DNA from: Corynebacterium glucuronolyticum
GTDB taxonomy: Bacteria; Actinomycetota; Actinomycetes; Mycobacteriales; Mycobacteriaceae
Assembly: GCA_022772305.1 (NCBI GenBank)
Contig: JALFAQ010000002.1
Location: 62,001-126,000 of the forward strand
Length of the DNA stretch: 64,000 nt
Direction: 5' to 3'
Under the pieces are notes generated by a model. It did no database searches and was not told where the DNA came from. It saw only the letters and a list, made by a program, of their open reading frames with translations. How positions within the stretch are numbered: the first letter of the stretch is position 1; each line of letters starts with the position of its first letter. Below, piece after piece: positions 17,750 to 26,978 of this stretch. Both the position numbers and the translations under genes were made by a program.

Positions 17750-17892
17750 CTGCAGTACCGGTGGAGAGCCTCTACACCGGTGTGAACCATGACGTAAGCC
17801 GAGCCTAGCTAAGCTAAATAACGGAAAACGATAGTGCCTGCAACGAGTAGTGCGGTGCGTAGAAGAGAAAGCCAGAAGGAGTAGCAGTACAG

Positions 17893-18498
17893 ATGATCGC
17901 GTCGCTTCATGGTGAGGTTATCGCCAAAACGCTGACGAGCGGTGTCATTGAGTGTGGTGGCGTCGGTTATGAATTCCTTGCTACTGCCACAACGCTTGCA
18001 GAGCTCCCGCTGGGGGAGACCGGCAAGGTACTTACCACCATGGTCATTGGGGAAAAGGTAGTCACGCTCTACGGGTTCGCCCACGATTCGGAGCGGACGA
18101 TGTTTTCCCAGCTTCAGGGGGTACAGGGGCTGGGGCCGAAGCTCGCCCTGGCCTGCCTAAATACGTACTCGCCTTCGGAGATTGCTGTTGCTGTAGCTAA
18201 TGACGATAAGAAGACGTTGCAAAAGATCCCCGGTGTCGGTGCCCGCATGGCAGCGAAGATGACAGCTGTCCTTGACGGAAAGCTCAACGAATACATTGAC
18301 ATGACGGATGCTGCTTCCACCGCCTCAGAGGCTCCGGTTACTGTAGGCTCCGCCACCGTGGTCGCAGCACTTGTCCAACTCGGCTTCGCCGACGACATGG
18401 CTCATCAGGCAGCCGCCTGGGCGGAGGAGAACAACCCTGGTGCGGACACGGGTACCAACCTGCGCCACGCACTCCAATACCTGGGTAAGAAGAAATAG
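17893..18498 (+). CDS. ruvA: Holliday junction DNA helicase subunit RuvA
   Basis: Begins MIASLHGEVI and shows the OB-fold domain, then the helix-hairpin-helix pair (GVQGLGPKLAL and KIPGVGARMAAK) that grips junction DNA, and a C-terminal domain that contacts RuvB. The length of 201 is standard. It forms tetramers at Holliday junctions and loads RuvB. AGAAGGAG lies about 12 bases before the ATG. It is followed 87 bases on by ruvB. Confidence 0.96.
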   Translation: MIASLHGEVIAKTLTSGVIECGGVGYEFLATATTLAELPLGETGKVLTTMVIGEKVVTLYGFAHDSERTMFSQLQGVQGLGPKLALACLNTYSPSEIAVAVANDDKKTLQKIPGVGARMAAKMTAVLDGKLNEYIDMTDAASTASEAPVTVGSATVVAALVQLGFADDMAHQAAAWAEENNPGADTGTNLRHALQYLGKKK

Positions 18499-18585
18499 CT
18501 CGGGTCTGTTTGGCAACGCAATCATCAGCGTGCCGTAAGTGATAGTCGAAATCGGTAAGGTCGAGAAGGAAAGGGGGCTAATGTC

Positions 18586-19683
18586 ATGGCCAATGTAGAA
18601 AAGACGGAATTTGTACTTCCCGAAGATAGCGCCACGCCCGCCGGAGGAACCGGCCTGGGGCGAAACCCGGAGTCCGCAGCCGTCAGTCCTGAACGTCAGG
18701 AAACCGATCATGACCTTGAAGTGAGCCTTCGCCCCAAGTCCATTGATGAATTCATTGGTCAGGACAAGGTACGCAAGCAGTTGCGCCTCGTCCTTGAAGG
18801 TGCGAAGAAGCGCGGTTCCGCCCCCGATCACGTTCTCCTTTCTGGCCCACCCGGTCTGGGTAAGACAACCATGGCCATGATTATCGCCCAGGAACTCGGG
18901 ACATCTCTGCGGATGACATCGGGACCTGCTTTGGAGCGCGCCGGTGACCTTGCTGCCATGCTGTCCAACCTCATGGAGGGCGATGTTCTCTTTATCGACG
19001 AGATTCACCGCATCGCCCGGCCAGCGGAAGAAATGCTGTACATGGCGATGGAAGACTTCCGCATCGATGTGATCGTGGGAAAGGGGCCGGGTGCTACCTC
19101 CATCCCCTTGGAGCTTGCGCCTTTTACACTCGTGGGCGCGACCACCCGCTCCGGCATGCTTACCGGCCCTTTGCGGGACAGGTTTGGCTTCACCGCGCAT
19201 ATGGAGTTTTACTCCCCGAAGGACCTCACCGCCGTCGTACTGCGTGCAGCGACGATTCTCGGAGTCGAGATCGATAAGGATGCCGCCGCGGAGATAGCCA
19301 GCAGATCGCGCGGTACTCCGCGTATTGCGAACCGCCTTCTGCGACGCGTGCGCGACTACGCCGAGGTGCATGCGGACGGCCACATTGATGTCGAATCCGC
19401 GAAGGCGGCATTGCTTGTTTTCGACGTGGATGAGAAGGGGCTGGATCGTCTCGATAGGGCAGTGCTCAATGCGCTCATCAAAGGCCACGGCGGTGGGCCG
19501 GTTGGCGTGTCCACCTTGGCCATTGCTGTAGGAGAAGAGCCATCAACAGTAGAGGAGGTGTGTGAACCTTATCTTGTTCGTGCAGGGCTCATTTCTCGTA
19601 CGGGCCGAGGCCGTGTCGCTACGGCAGCAGCATGGAAACACCTGGGGTTGACGCCTCCGGAAGGCACAGTTGGCCTTTTCTAG
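18586..19683 (+). CDS. ruvB: Holliday junction DNA helicase motor RuvB
   Basis: An AAA+ ATPase with Walker [10 protein letters not shown], Walker B FIDEIHR, sensor 1 GATTRSGML, arginine-finger region PLRDRFG, and a winged-helix C-terminus with RTGRGRVAT. The N-terminus has an extra stretch of about 40 residues before [12 protein letters not shown], which is common in actinobacteria. It drives branch migration together with RuvA. AAAGGGGG precedes the ATG. Confidence 0.96.
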   Translation: MANVEKTEFVLPEDSATPAGGTGLGRNPESAAVSPERQETDHDLEVSLRPKSIDEFIGQDKVRKQLRLVLEGAKKRGSAPDHVLLSGPPGLGKTTMAMIIAQELGTSLRMTSGPALERAGDLAAMLSNLMEGDVLFIDEIHRIARPAEEMLYMAMEDFRIDVIVGKGPGATSIPLELAPFTLVGATTRSGMLTGPLRDRFGFTAHMEFYSPKDLTAVVLRAATILGVEIDKDAAAEIASRSRGTPRIANRLLRRVRDYAEVHADGHIDVESAKAALLVFDVDEKGLDRLDRAVLNALIKGHGGGPVGVSTLAIAVGEEPSTVEEVCEPYLVRAGLISRTGRGRVATAAAWKHLGLTPPEGTVGLF

Positions 19684-19941
19684 CCGGGTATCGTGGGCCA
19701 TTTTGTCCCGCGCCAATATGTAATGGCAGGAAAAGACCGCATGTTTTACTGATGTCGTTGTAGCGGACGTTTTCTCCCGTTAGCACGTGCCTTTTACACG
19801 TGTCTCTTTGCAGCGCCTACGCGAGGAACCACTTAGTCACTCCAGAAAACACAGTGGCGCTTTACGTCATCCGGCGATGGCGGATGGCACCGGGTGCCCC
19901 ACGTTTTTCGTTGACAAGAGTTTTCTGGAACAATTCAGTTT

Positions 19942-20313
19942 ATGGATCTCATTGTTCTACTTATTATTCTGGTCATCTTTGCGGCACCAATGTTCCTCAT
20001 GCAGCGTAAGCAAAAGAAGCAGATGGAGGAATTGCGCACGATGCAGGGCCAGCTCATCCCCGGTGACCACGTCGTCACCACCGCCGGTCTGCACGCACTT
20101 GTCCACCTTGTTGATGAAGACGAGGTGGAACTGGAAATTGCTCCTGGGTGCATCACCAGGTGGGAAAAGATTGCCATCGTAAAGAAGATCGACGATACCC
20201 CCGCTGCTGCGGATAACGCTTTTATCGAGGCACTCGAGGATACCGAGTCGACTGAGCCTGGTCACGATACATCTCTAGGTGGCGATGCCACTGATTCCGA
20301 CAAGCGCGACTAA
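19942..20313 (+). CDS. yajC: Preprotein translocase subunit YajC
   Basis: A small single-pass membrane protein. The N-terminal helix LIVLLIILVIFAAPMFLM is followed by QRKQKKQMEELRTMQGQL and GDHVVTTAGLHALV, the YajC signature. The C-terminus is acidic and likely disordered. It associates with SecDF at the translocon; secD and secF lie downstream. The ribosome-binding site is weak (GGAA about 14 bases upstream). Confidence 0.92.
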   Translation: MDLIVLLIILVIFAAPMFLMQRKQKKQMEELRTMQGQLIPGDHVVTTAGLHALVHLVDEDEVELEIAPGCITRWEKIAIVKKIDDTPAAADNAFIEALEDTESTEPGHDTSLGGDATDSDKRD

Positions 20314-20469
20314 CTACGACTTCAGCGCGTTAGTCACCTAATCGCAATCGGGACAACCTGCTGGGGCTTCGACGGTGAATGTGCCTCCGGCTAGATCTAA
20401 ATAGATGTAGTGAAAGGGATATATCGCCCAGCGGACGAATCTCAACAACTAGATTTTCTATTTGCACAG

Positions 20470-20503
20470 CCCGATCTCTGCCTTCTGGCAGAGGTCGGGT
20501 TTA
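20470..20503 (+). terminator. Rho-independent terminator after yajC
   Basis: A 13-bp stem (CCCGATCTCTGCC with GGCAGAGGTCGGG, one wobble) with a TTCT loop is followed by TTTA. Confidence 0.75.
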
Positions 20504-20753
20504 CCTGTGTTGTGTGAAGTGACGGATGGCAGATTCCCTTGAAGTCTTCCCATAGCCCGCCGTGAGATCGAGAGGGTTCAGACGACATCGAGAAAAGAAT
20601 TTACTGGAGACGGGGGATGCCGAAAAGCCACAGCAGCGGGTAGAAGGACAAGAGAATATAAATGCATATGAATATAGAGGTGGCCTAGTGTAGTTGGCAG
20701 CGGAGCGCGAGGACAGAGGGTAACCAAGAGAAAACGAAGTAATGAGGACACAC

Positions 20754-20789
20754 TGTGACTCGGTGTGACTCGGTGTGACTCGGCGTGAC
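20754..20789 (+). repeat. Tandem 10-bp repeat (TGTGACTCGG)
   Basis: Three consecutive copies of TGTGACTCGG are followed by a degenerate fourth, CGTGACGCG. They lie about 300 bases before secD in non-coding DNA. Confidence 0.8.
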
Positions 20790-21082
20790 GCGCTTCGATG
20801 CGGATCGATGCGGTGCCGAAGGGAAGAACCCGGACGCGTCTGATGCCCGTGAATTCGCAGGGAAACAGGGGCGATGCGTGCGTATTGACAGTGCATGTCG
20901 TAACATAGACCCGTTGTGCACCCTTCATGAGGAAGGGACTGACACACATACTTGCTAAAGGTGGCGCTTTTGAGCGTCAGAAATGATAAGTTGACCAGCC
21001 ATGATAGCTGCGGCCGTAAAGCTACTGCAGGTGTGCGAACCGTTGTGGGCGCGCACGTCATGGCTTGTCGTGGAGGATTACA

Positions 21083-23176
21083 TTGGCGTCACAATCTGAA
21101 CGCGAGGCCGAACACAAGGCCCGGCACACCACGGATTTCGTAGGCCGCTATCCCTGGGGTGCCCTGGGGATTTTCGGAATCATTCTTATCCTGGTGTACT
21201 CGCTGCTTTTCTTTACCCCTGGTGCGAACACGCCGAAGCTGGGCATTGACCTGCAGGGTGGTACCCGTGTCACACTAGTCCCGCAGGGTGGTGAGCCCAC
21301 TCCGCAGCAGTTGGACCAGGCTCGTACCATTCTTGAAAACCGCGTAAACGGCATGGGCGTTTCCGGTGCTGAAGTCGTTACCGACGGCAACACACTCGTT
21401 ATTACTGTCCCCGGTGAAGACACCGCGCAGGCGCGAAACCTTGGCCAGACTTCGCAGCTGGTGTTCCGCACTGTCGCGCAGCCGTCTGCCCCGCAGCTGG
21501 ACCAGATCATGCCCACGCTGACCGACATGGCAAACCGCTGGGTGAAGTACGGACTCGTTACGCCTGAGAAGGCTAACGAAGTACTCAAGCAGTACCACGA
21601 TCTCATGAACCAGCCGGGGAATGCTGCAGAAGGTGAAGAGGCAGGCGCAGCAGCGGGCGATGCACCCACTGTTGATGCCGAGCCACTGCCTGAGCCGAAG
21701 AACTCCATCGAGGAGCAGAAGCGCCGTGATGAGGTGTTTGACATGCTGCTCAAGGACCGTCAGTCCACTGATGCCGCAACGCAGATGGCTGCTGCTGGAC
21801 TCATGGAATGCTCCGAGGACAGCACGCACGATCCCATCGCCGGTGGTGATGACCTGGCCAAGCCTCTCGTAGCCTGCTACCCGGAGATGGGACAGGCCAT
21901 GCTGCTCGGCCCGTCGCCACTGCTCGTAGGTGAGCCGGAAGATGGTCGTCGACTGACAGGTAACGAGATTGATACTAACCGTCCCATCAACGGTGGCATC
22001 AACCCGCAGACCGCGCAGAACGAGGTTGTGTTCACCTTCAAGTCTGACAATGGCGAGACTGGTTCGGAAACGTGGGCAAAGCTCACCCAGGAGTACCTGA
22101 ACAAGCAGGTTGCTGTTGTCCTTGACTCGCAGATCATTTCCGCACCGCAGGTTCAGTCCGCAACACCGGTTGGTTCCTCCACCATGATTACCGGCATGAA
22201 AAACGAGGAAGAGGCTAAGACGCTAGCCAATAACCTCCAGTACGGTGCTCTTCCGCTCAGCTTCGTGGGCGAAAACGGCGAACGCGGTGGCACGACCACC
22301 GTTATCCCGCCGACGCTGGGTGCTGCATCGCTACGTGCCGGCCTTATCGCTGGCCTGATCGGCTTGCTCGCCGTGGCGATCTTCTCGCTGGCCAACTACC
22401 GCCTCTACGGCGTGCTCGCGATGTTTACCCTCGTCGCCTCCGGCACCCTCGTGTATGGCTCCCTCGTGCTCCTGGGTCGCTGGATCGGTTACTCCCTCGA
22501 CCTTGCCGGTGTGGCTGGCTTGATCATCGGTATTGGTACCACCGCCGACTCCTTCGTCGTGCTCTACGAGCGCATCAAGGATGAGATACGTGAGGGCAGA
22601 ACATTCAGATCCGCGGTTCCGCGTGGTTGGGATCGCGCCCGCAAGACGATTATTTCCGGTAACTTCGTGTCCGTCATCGCGGCTGTGGTTCTCTACATCT
22701 TGGCCATCGGCGACGTGAAGGGCTTCGCCTTTACCCTGGGTCTCACTACGGTGTTCGACCTGGCCGTCACCTTCTTCGTCACCGCGCCGCTAGTCATCCT
22801 CGCCTCCCGCAAGAAGTTCTTTGCTAAGGCGAGCGTTAACGGCCTTGGCAAGGTGTACAAGCTCGTTGAGCAGCGTCGTGCAACCGGTGAGCATTTGGAA
22901 GCCGATACCGGGTGGTACAACCAGCGGATGCTGGCAAAGCGCAACGGCGAGGTCTCCTATTCCGCTGAAGGCACGGGATCCACGAAGGTGGCCGTAGACA
23001 CCGACGCGGAGGACGCACCGGAGTCGCGGATGACCGCAGACGATCGTCCATCCGCACTCATCACCCTTGAGGAATCTATTGCCAACGAGCCTCAGGTGCC
23101 CGAGCACCTGAGGAAGAAACCCGTCGAGGATGACACCCCAACAGGCCCCAACAATTCTGGCCAGGAGGAGAAGTAA
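21083..23176 (+). CDS. secD: Protein translocase subunit SecD
   Basis: An RND-type membrane protein that uses the proton gradient to help Sec-exported proteins off the membrane. The first transmembrane helix is followed by GIDLQGGTRVTL, the large periplasmic P1 domain, and a C-terminal block of five helices with VAGLIIGIGTTADSFVVLYERIKDE. The P1 domain carries an actinobacterial insertion rich in Ala, Gly and Glu at about residues 175-215. The cytosolic C-terminus is long and acidic. The start is TTG 21083, as GGAGG lies 6 bases before it. secF follows after 2 bases. Confidence 0.95.
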   Translation: MASQSEREAEHKARHTTDFVGRYPWGALGIFGIILILVYSLLFFTPGANTPKLGIDLQGGTRVTLVPQGGEPTPQQLDQARTILENRVNGMGVSGAEVVTDGNTLVITVPGEDTAQARNLGQTSQLVFRTVAQPSAPQLDQIMPTLTDMANRWVKYGLVTPEKANEVLKQYHDLMNQPGNAAEGEEAGAAAGDAPTVDAEPLPEPKNSIEEQKRRDEVFDMLLKDRQSTDAATQMAAAGLMECSEDSTHDPIAGGDDLAKPLVACYPEMGQAMLLGPSPLLVGEPEDGRRLTGNEIDTNRPINGGINPQTAQNEVVFTFKSDNGETGSETWAKLTQEYLNKQVAVVLDSQIISAPQVQSATPVGSSTMITGMKNEEEAKTLANNLQYGALPLSFVGENGERGGTTTVIPPTLGAASLRAGLIAGLIGLLAVAIFSLANYRLYGVLAMFTLVASGTLVYGSLVLLGRWIGYSLDLAGVAGLIIGIGTTADSFVVLYERIKDEIREGRTFRSAVPRGWDRARKTIISGNFVSVIAAVVLYILAIGDVKGFAFTLGLTTVFDLAVTFFVTAPLVILASRKKFFAKASVNGLGKVYKLVEQRRATGEHLEADTGWYNQRMLAKRNGEVSYSAEGTGSTKVAVDTDAEDAPESRMTADDRPSALITLEESIANEPQVPEHLRKKPVEDDTPTGPNNSGQEEK

Positions 23177-23178
23177 CA

Positions 23179-24417
23179 ATGACTACTCAAGTACGGGTGG
23201 ATAACGAAACCAACACCGAATCCAACAACTCCTTCTTCACACGGCTGTACACCGGTGAGGGTGGCATCGACTTCGTCGGTCGCCGCAAGCTGTGGTACAT
23301 CATTACCCTCGTGGTGCTGGCCGTGTGCGTGCTCGGAATTGTCTTCCGTGGCTTCACCCTCGGTATTGACTTCCAGGGTGGCACCAAGATGACGATGCCG
23401 GCAGCGGGGCTTGATACCGCAGCTGTGTCGCAGACGTTTGAGGAAGCCACCGGTGTGACACCGGAGGGCGTACAGATCGTCGGTGCGCAGGATTCCCGCA
23501 TCCTCGAGATCGCTTCTGAGCGTCTCACCGATGACCAGATCATGGCCGCCCGCGAAGCTCTCTACACCGAGTTCCAGCCCAAGGACGCAGCAGGGGAAGT
23601 CACCCCGGATGCCGTCGGTGACTCGACCGTTTCTGAGTCCTGGGGCTCTACCATCACCAACCGCATGGTGATCGCGTTCGGAGCCTTCCTGCTCCTCATC
23701 TTCGTTTACATCGCGGTCCGCTTCGAGCGAGACATGTCTATTGCCGCCATCGCGGCTCTGGGCGTGGATGGTATTTTCATTGCTGGCTGCTACGCACTGT
23801 TCGGCATGGAGGTCACCCCGGCCGTCGTCATCGGCCTGCTGACCGTTCTCTCCTTCTCCCTGTACGACACCGTGGTTGTGTTCGACAAGGTGGAAGAGAA
23901 CACAGAAGGCTTCGAGCACACGACGCGGAAGACGTACGGCGAGCTGGCTAACCTAGCGGTTAACCAGACGGTGATGCGCTCCATTTCTACGACGGTTATT
24001 TCCGCACTGCCGATCATCGCCTTGATGATCGTTGCTGTCTGGCTCATGGGTGTGGGCACGCTCAAGGACCTGGCTGTTGTTCAGCTCATCGGCGTTATTG
24101 AGGGTACGTTCTCCTCTGTATTCCTCGCTACGCCGCTTCTGGTCAGCATGAAGAACCGCCAGAAGAAGTTCAAGAAGCACAATCTAGAGGTTGCTGCCGT
24201 CCGTCAGACCGATGTCGACGGTGCCACCTACGATGAAGCAGTCGAGGCTGGCCTGGTGAATGAGGACGGCACTGCTGCGGTGGATGAGCACGAAGAGGTC
24301 GTTGGTGCGAACGGTCTTCGTCCGACGGGAGTGAACTCGGAGGACGCGGAACGCTTCAACACCGATGACGGTGAAACGCCGTTGGGTGCCAGCTGGCGTC
24401 CGACGCGTCGTTACTAA
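23179..24417 (+). CDS. secF: Protein translocase subunit SecF
   Basis: Partner of SecD. The N-terminal helix is followed by GIDFQGGTKM, a short periplasmic domain, and helices including GLLTVLSFSLYDTVVVFDKVEEN and NQTVMRSISTTV. The length of 412 includes an acidic cytosolic tail of about 90 residues, typical of actinobacteria. GGAGGAG lies just upstream inside the end of secD, indicating coupling. A TTCG-loop terminator follows. Confidence 0.95.
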   Translation: MTTQVRVDNETNTESNNSFFTRLYTGEGGIDFVGRRKLWYIITLVVLAVCVLGIVFRGFTLGIDFQGGTKMTMPAAGLDTAAVSQTFEEATGVTPEGVQIVGAQDSRILEIASERLTDDQIMAAREALYTEFQPKDAAGEVTPDAVGDSTVSESWGSTITNRMVIAFGAFLLLIFVYIAVRFERDMSIAAIAALGVDGIFIAGCYALFGMEVTPAVVIGLLTVLSFSLYDTVVVFDKVEENTEGFEHTTRKTYGELANLAVNQTVMRSISTTVISALPIIALMIVAVWLMGVGTLKDLAVVQLIGVIEGTFSSVFLATPLLVSMKNRQKKFKKHNLEVAAVRQTDVDGATYDEAVEAGLVNEDGTAAVDEHEEVVGANGLRPTGVNSEDAERFNTDDGETPLGASWRPTRRY

Positions 24418-24445
24418 AACGAGCTAAAGCAAAACTCGCTCGTTA

Positions 24446-24475
24446 GACCCCGCCTTCGGGCGGGGTCTTTCCTTT
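24446..24475 (+). terminator. Rho-independent terminator after secF
   Basis: GACCCCGCC, a TTCG tetraloop, GGCGGGGTC and then TTTCCTTTT. Confidence 0.92.
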
Positions 24476-24736
24476 TGTAAGAAGCCTCGTCAGGAATTTC
24501 TTGACACCCAATACCGTCAGCCATTAGCACATCAGTGGGACGTGAACAATTTGGGGAAGGGAATCTGATGACCGGGGAGAGTCTTGGGACAGGTGTTATC
24601 TAGCGTTAGTGTAGTCAACGCCTTAGAATAGGCACATGCACCCTACGTTTGCGTCGGGAAAGATCTTACGTGTTGGGTGGTTGAATTCTTTTGGTGCGAC
24701 GAAACTCGTCGTGCGACCTGAACGGAGGATACTTTC
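24476..24736. other. Intergenic region upstream of the lipoprotein gene
   Basis: Besides the secF terminator, this spacer holds only the presumed promoter and GGAGG near 24722. No other structure is evident. Confidence 0.4.
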
Positions 24737-26422
24737 GTGAACGTACGCAGAGCAGCACGGGCCATTGCAGCAGCGGTGTGCTCTGTGGGGCTTCTCGCAT
24801 CCTGCTCCTCAGGGGGACCGGAGCGTAACGATGAAAAGATCTTCTCGTACTTTGTTCCGGGCGAGGTCGCCACAACGAACTCTGCAAGTTACATTGGCTA
24901 CCTCACGGATTCCTCGCTCATTAGCCCGCGACTTTTCCCCGGCGTGTTCGTTCATGGTCCGGCAGGCCAAATGATTCCGAACAGGGATGTGGCAACCGCA
25001 CAGCTTCTCCCGGGAACCAAGCGTCAGGTTGTGTACAGCATCGCAGAGACGGCAAACTTCTCGGACGGGGTGCCACTGACCTGCGATGATTTCACTCTCG
25101 CTGTGCAGGCAGGCAAATACCCGGAGGTTTTCGATTCGCACGTGCCTCTCATGCAGCAAATTGAGGAAGTCAAGTGCCAGCCGGGAGCCAAAGAATTCAC
25201 GGTGGTATTCCACGAGGGGCAGGGCCAACGGTGGCGCCACCTGTTCCGCTCCGGCACCGTCATGCCGGCACACGTGCTCTCCAACAAGCTGGGAATTGCC
25301 CCGGAGGACCTGCTCGCACGCGTCCAAAGTGGCGATGTCGCGCAAATGCAGGACATCGGCGATGCTTGGGCGCAGGACTTCCGGATTGATCGCTTCGATC
25401 CAGCAGTCCAGGTGAGCTTCGGTCCGTACCGGATTGAGCGCGTCACCGAAGGCGGCGGGCTTGTACTAGTGGCTAACGAGGCATACAACGGCGATGCTCC
25501 GGCCATCTCTCCACTCGTCATTCGGCCGCACAGCAGTACCGCGGGCGAATTCCACGAGACCGGGGGCGTCGTCGGTATTGCCGACGTTCCCCGCGTAGCA
25601 GATGCAGCATGGACGGAAAAGAAGACTGGTTACGCCGTTGAACCGACCAGTGGCAAGCTCATCGATCAGCTTGTCCTTGCGAAGACTGGGATGTTTACAA
25701 CCCCGGAGGATAGGCAGGCCTTTGCCGCCTGCATCGATCAGGAAGCGGTTGCTCAGAAATCGACAGATGTATCCGGCGTACCGGTTACCGCGCTGGGAAC
25801 CCGATTGTCCTCGGCAGAATCGCCGACAGCTATTGCTACGCAGGATATTGGTGCGGCACACATTGCCGTTGACCTGCCCTTGGCGGAGCGCCTGCGTGGG
25901 CAGACGATCCGCATCGCCTATGTGGGCCCCAATGAGCGTTTCGCGGCAATGGTGGAAGCCATTCGGCAGTCCTGCGAACCAGCAGGGATCAACATTGTTG
26001 ATACGTCTGCGGAATTCGATGTCAAGGCAGCAACGATCGAGCCTCCCGCCATTGGGGACGCTGGCGCTGCGTACCCCACCGATGCCGGGTACATCCAGGA
26101 AGAGGGGGTGATAGCACCGCTCACAACCTTTGCCGCCGACAACTACGCCACGGCATCGGGGTCTGTCGTACCGCCTGTGGCGGACGCACTTCTCATCTCC
26201 GCGGAGCCTGCGTTCGAGTACGGTCATGTTTCCGCATCCACGGAGGATCAAGAGGAGCTGCGGAAGGCGGAAGAGATGCTGTGGCAAGAAGTGCCCACCG
26301 TACCGCTGGCCTCTCAGCCTCGAGTATTTATTATGGATACGGCAGTAGACAATGTAGCGATCGGAACAACCCGTTCCGGCATTGGCTGGAACATGGACCG
26401 TTGGTCTAAAGGAGCTAAGTAA
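24737..26422 (+). CDS. Family 5 extracellular solute-binding lipoprotein
   Basis: The signal peptide ends in a lipobox LLASCSS, so the mature protein is lipid-anchored at Cys23. The 561-residue protein has the layout of oligopeptide/dipeptide-binding (SBP_bac_5) proteins: TTNSASYIGYLTDSS, NFSDGVPLTCDDF (the conserved F-S-D-G-x-P-x-T-x-x-D-F), PAHVL and FGPYRIE. No permease or ATPase gene adjoins it. An orthologue (Rv2585c) occupies the same slot between secF and apt in mycobacteria, so the position is ancient. The ligand is unknown. GTG 24737 is supported by GGAGG about 10 bases upstream. apt follows 3 bases after its stop. Confidence 0.87.
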   Translation: MNVRRAARAIAAAVCSVGLLASCSSGGPERNDEKIFSYFVPGEVATTNSASYIGYLTDSSLISPRLFPGVFVHGPAGQMIPNRDVATAQLLPGTKRQVVYSIAETANFSDGVPLTCDDFTLAVQAGKYPEVFDSHVPLMQQIEEVKCQPGAKEFTVVFHEGQGQRWRHLFRSGTVMPAHVLSNKLGIAPEDLLARVQSGDVAQMQDIGDAWAQDFRIDRFDPAVQVSFGPYRIERVTEGGGLVLVANEAYNGDAPAISPLVIRPHSSTAGEFHETGGVVGIADVPRVADAAWTEKKTGYAVEPTSGKLIDQLVLAKTGMFTTPEDRQAFAACIDQEAVAQKSTDVSGVPVTALGTRLSSAESPTAIATQDIGAAHIAVDLPLAERLRGQTIRIAYVGPNERFAAMVEAIRQSCEPAGINIVDTSAEFDVKAATIEPPAIGDAGAAYPTDAGYIQEEGVIAPLTTFAADNYATASGSVVPPVADALLISAEPAFEYGHVSASTEDQEELRKAEEMLWQEVPTVPLASQPRVFIMDTAVDNVAIGTTRSGIGWNMDRWSKGAK

Positions 26423-26425
26423 GAC

Positions 26426-26968
26426 ATGACTTTCAACACGGCACGAGAAGCTCTCGATAAACTGACCCGTCACGTCCCCGGGTTCCCTGAGGAGGGTGTG
26501 GTCTTTGAGGATCTGACACCAGTTTTCGCCGATGCCAAGGCTTTCACACTCGTCATTGATGAGTTGGCAGAGTTTTCTCAACGCCTCGGAGGAGAGGTTG
26601 TTGCCGGCCTCGATGCGCGTGGATTCCTCGTTGGCTCCGCTGTCGCGTATAAGCTGGGGCAGGGGTGCCTTGCCGTGCGCAAGAAGGGGAAGCTCCCTCC
26701 GCCTGTCATTACCGAGGAATACACCCTGGAATACGGGTCGGCCGCTCTGGAGATTCCCGCCGAGGGAATCGATATCAAGGGCAAGAAGATTGTGCTTATC
26801 GACGACGTCCTGGCTACCGGTGGGACTCTCATGGGCGCCACCGAATTGGTCCGTCAGGCCGGCGGCGAAGTCGTTGGTTACGTTGTCATCCTTGAAGTGG
26901 AAGGCCTCGGTGGCCGGGAAAAGCTGGGAAATGCTCCACTTCTGGTACTTTCCACAGACGGCGAGTAA
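26426..26968 (+). CDS. apt: Adenine phosphoribosyltransferase
   Basis: Type I phosphoribosyltransferase converting adenine and PRPP to [18 protein letters not shown] and [10 protein letters not shown] are Apt-specific. [12 protein letters not shown], near residues 122-133, is the PRPP-binding loop. The length of 180 is normal. AAAGGAG lies about 11 bases before the ATG, inside the lipoprotein gene. It precedes rel, linking purine salvage and (p)ppGpp metabolism as in mycobacteria. Confidence 0.95.
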   Translation: MTFNTAREALDKLTRHVPGFPEEGVVFEDLTPVFADAKAFTLVIDELAEFSQRLGGEVVAGLDARGFLVGSAVAYKLGQGCLAVRKKGKLPPPVITEEYTLEYGSAALEIPAEGIDIKGKKIVLIDDVLATGGTLMGATELVRQAGGEVVGYVVILEVEGLGGREKLGNAPLLVLSTDGE

Positions 26969-26978
26969 ATTCTAATAA

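Larger units (their letters stand above)
20314..21082. other. Long intergenic region between yajC and secD
   Basis: It holds a strong terminator (20470-20503), a 10-bp tandem repeat (20754-20789) and a repeated CGATGCGG near 20796 and 20806, with mostly AT-rich DNA around 20600-20690. No protein-coding frame has family resemblance. The distal part should contain the secD promoter. A segment near 20688 looks faintly tRNA-like but does not fold into a cloverleaf. Confidence 0.5.

Noticed and set aside
20685..20760. tRNA-like segment in the yajC-secD spacer
   Set aside because: GGCCTAGTGTAG resembles a D arm, but no acceptor, anticodon or T arm can be formed.
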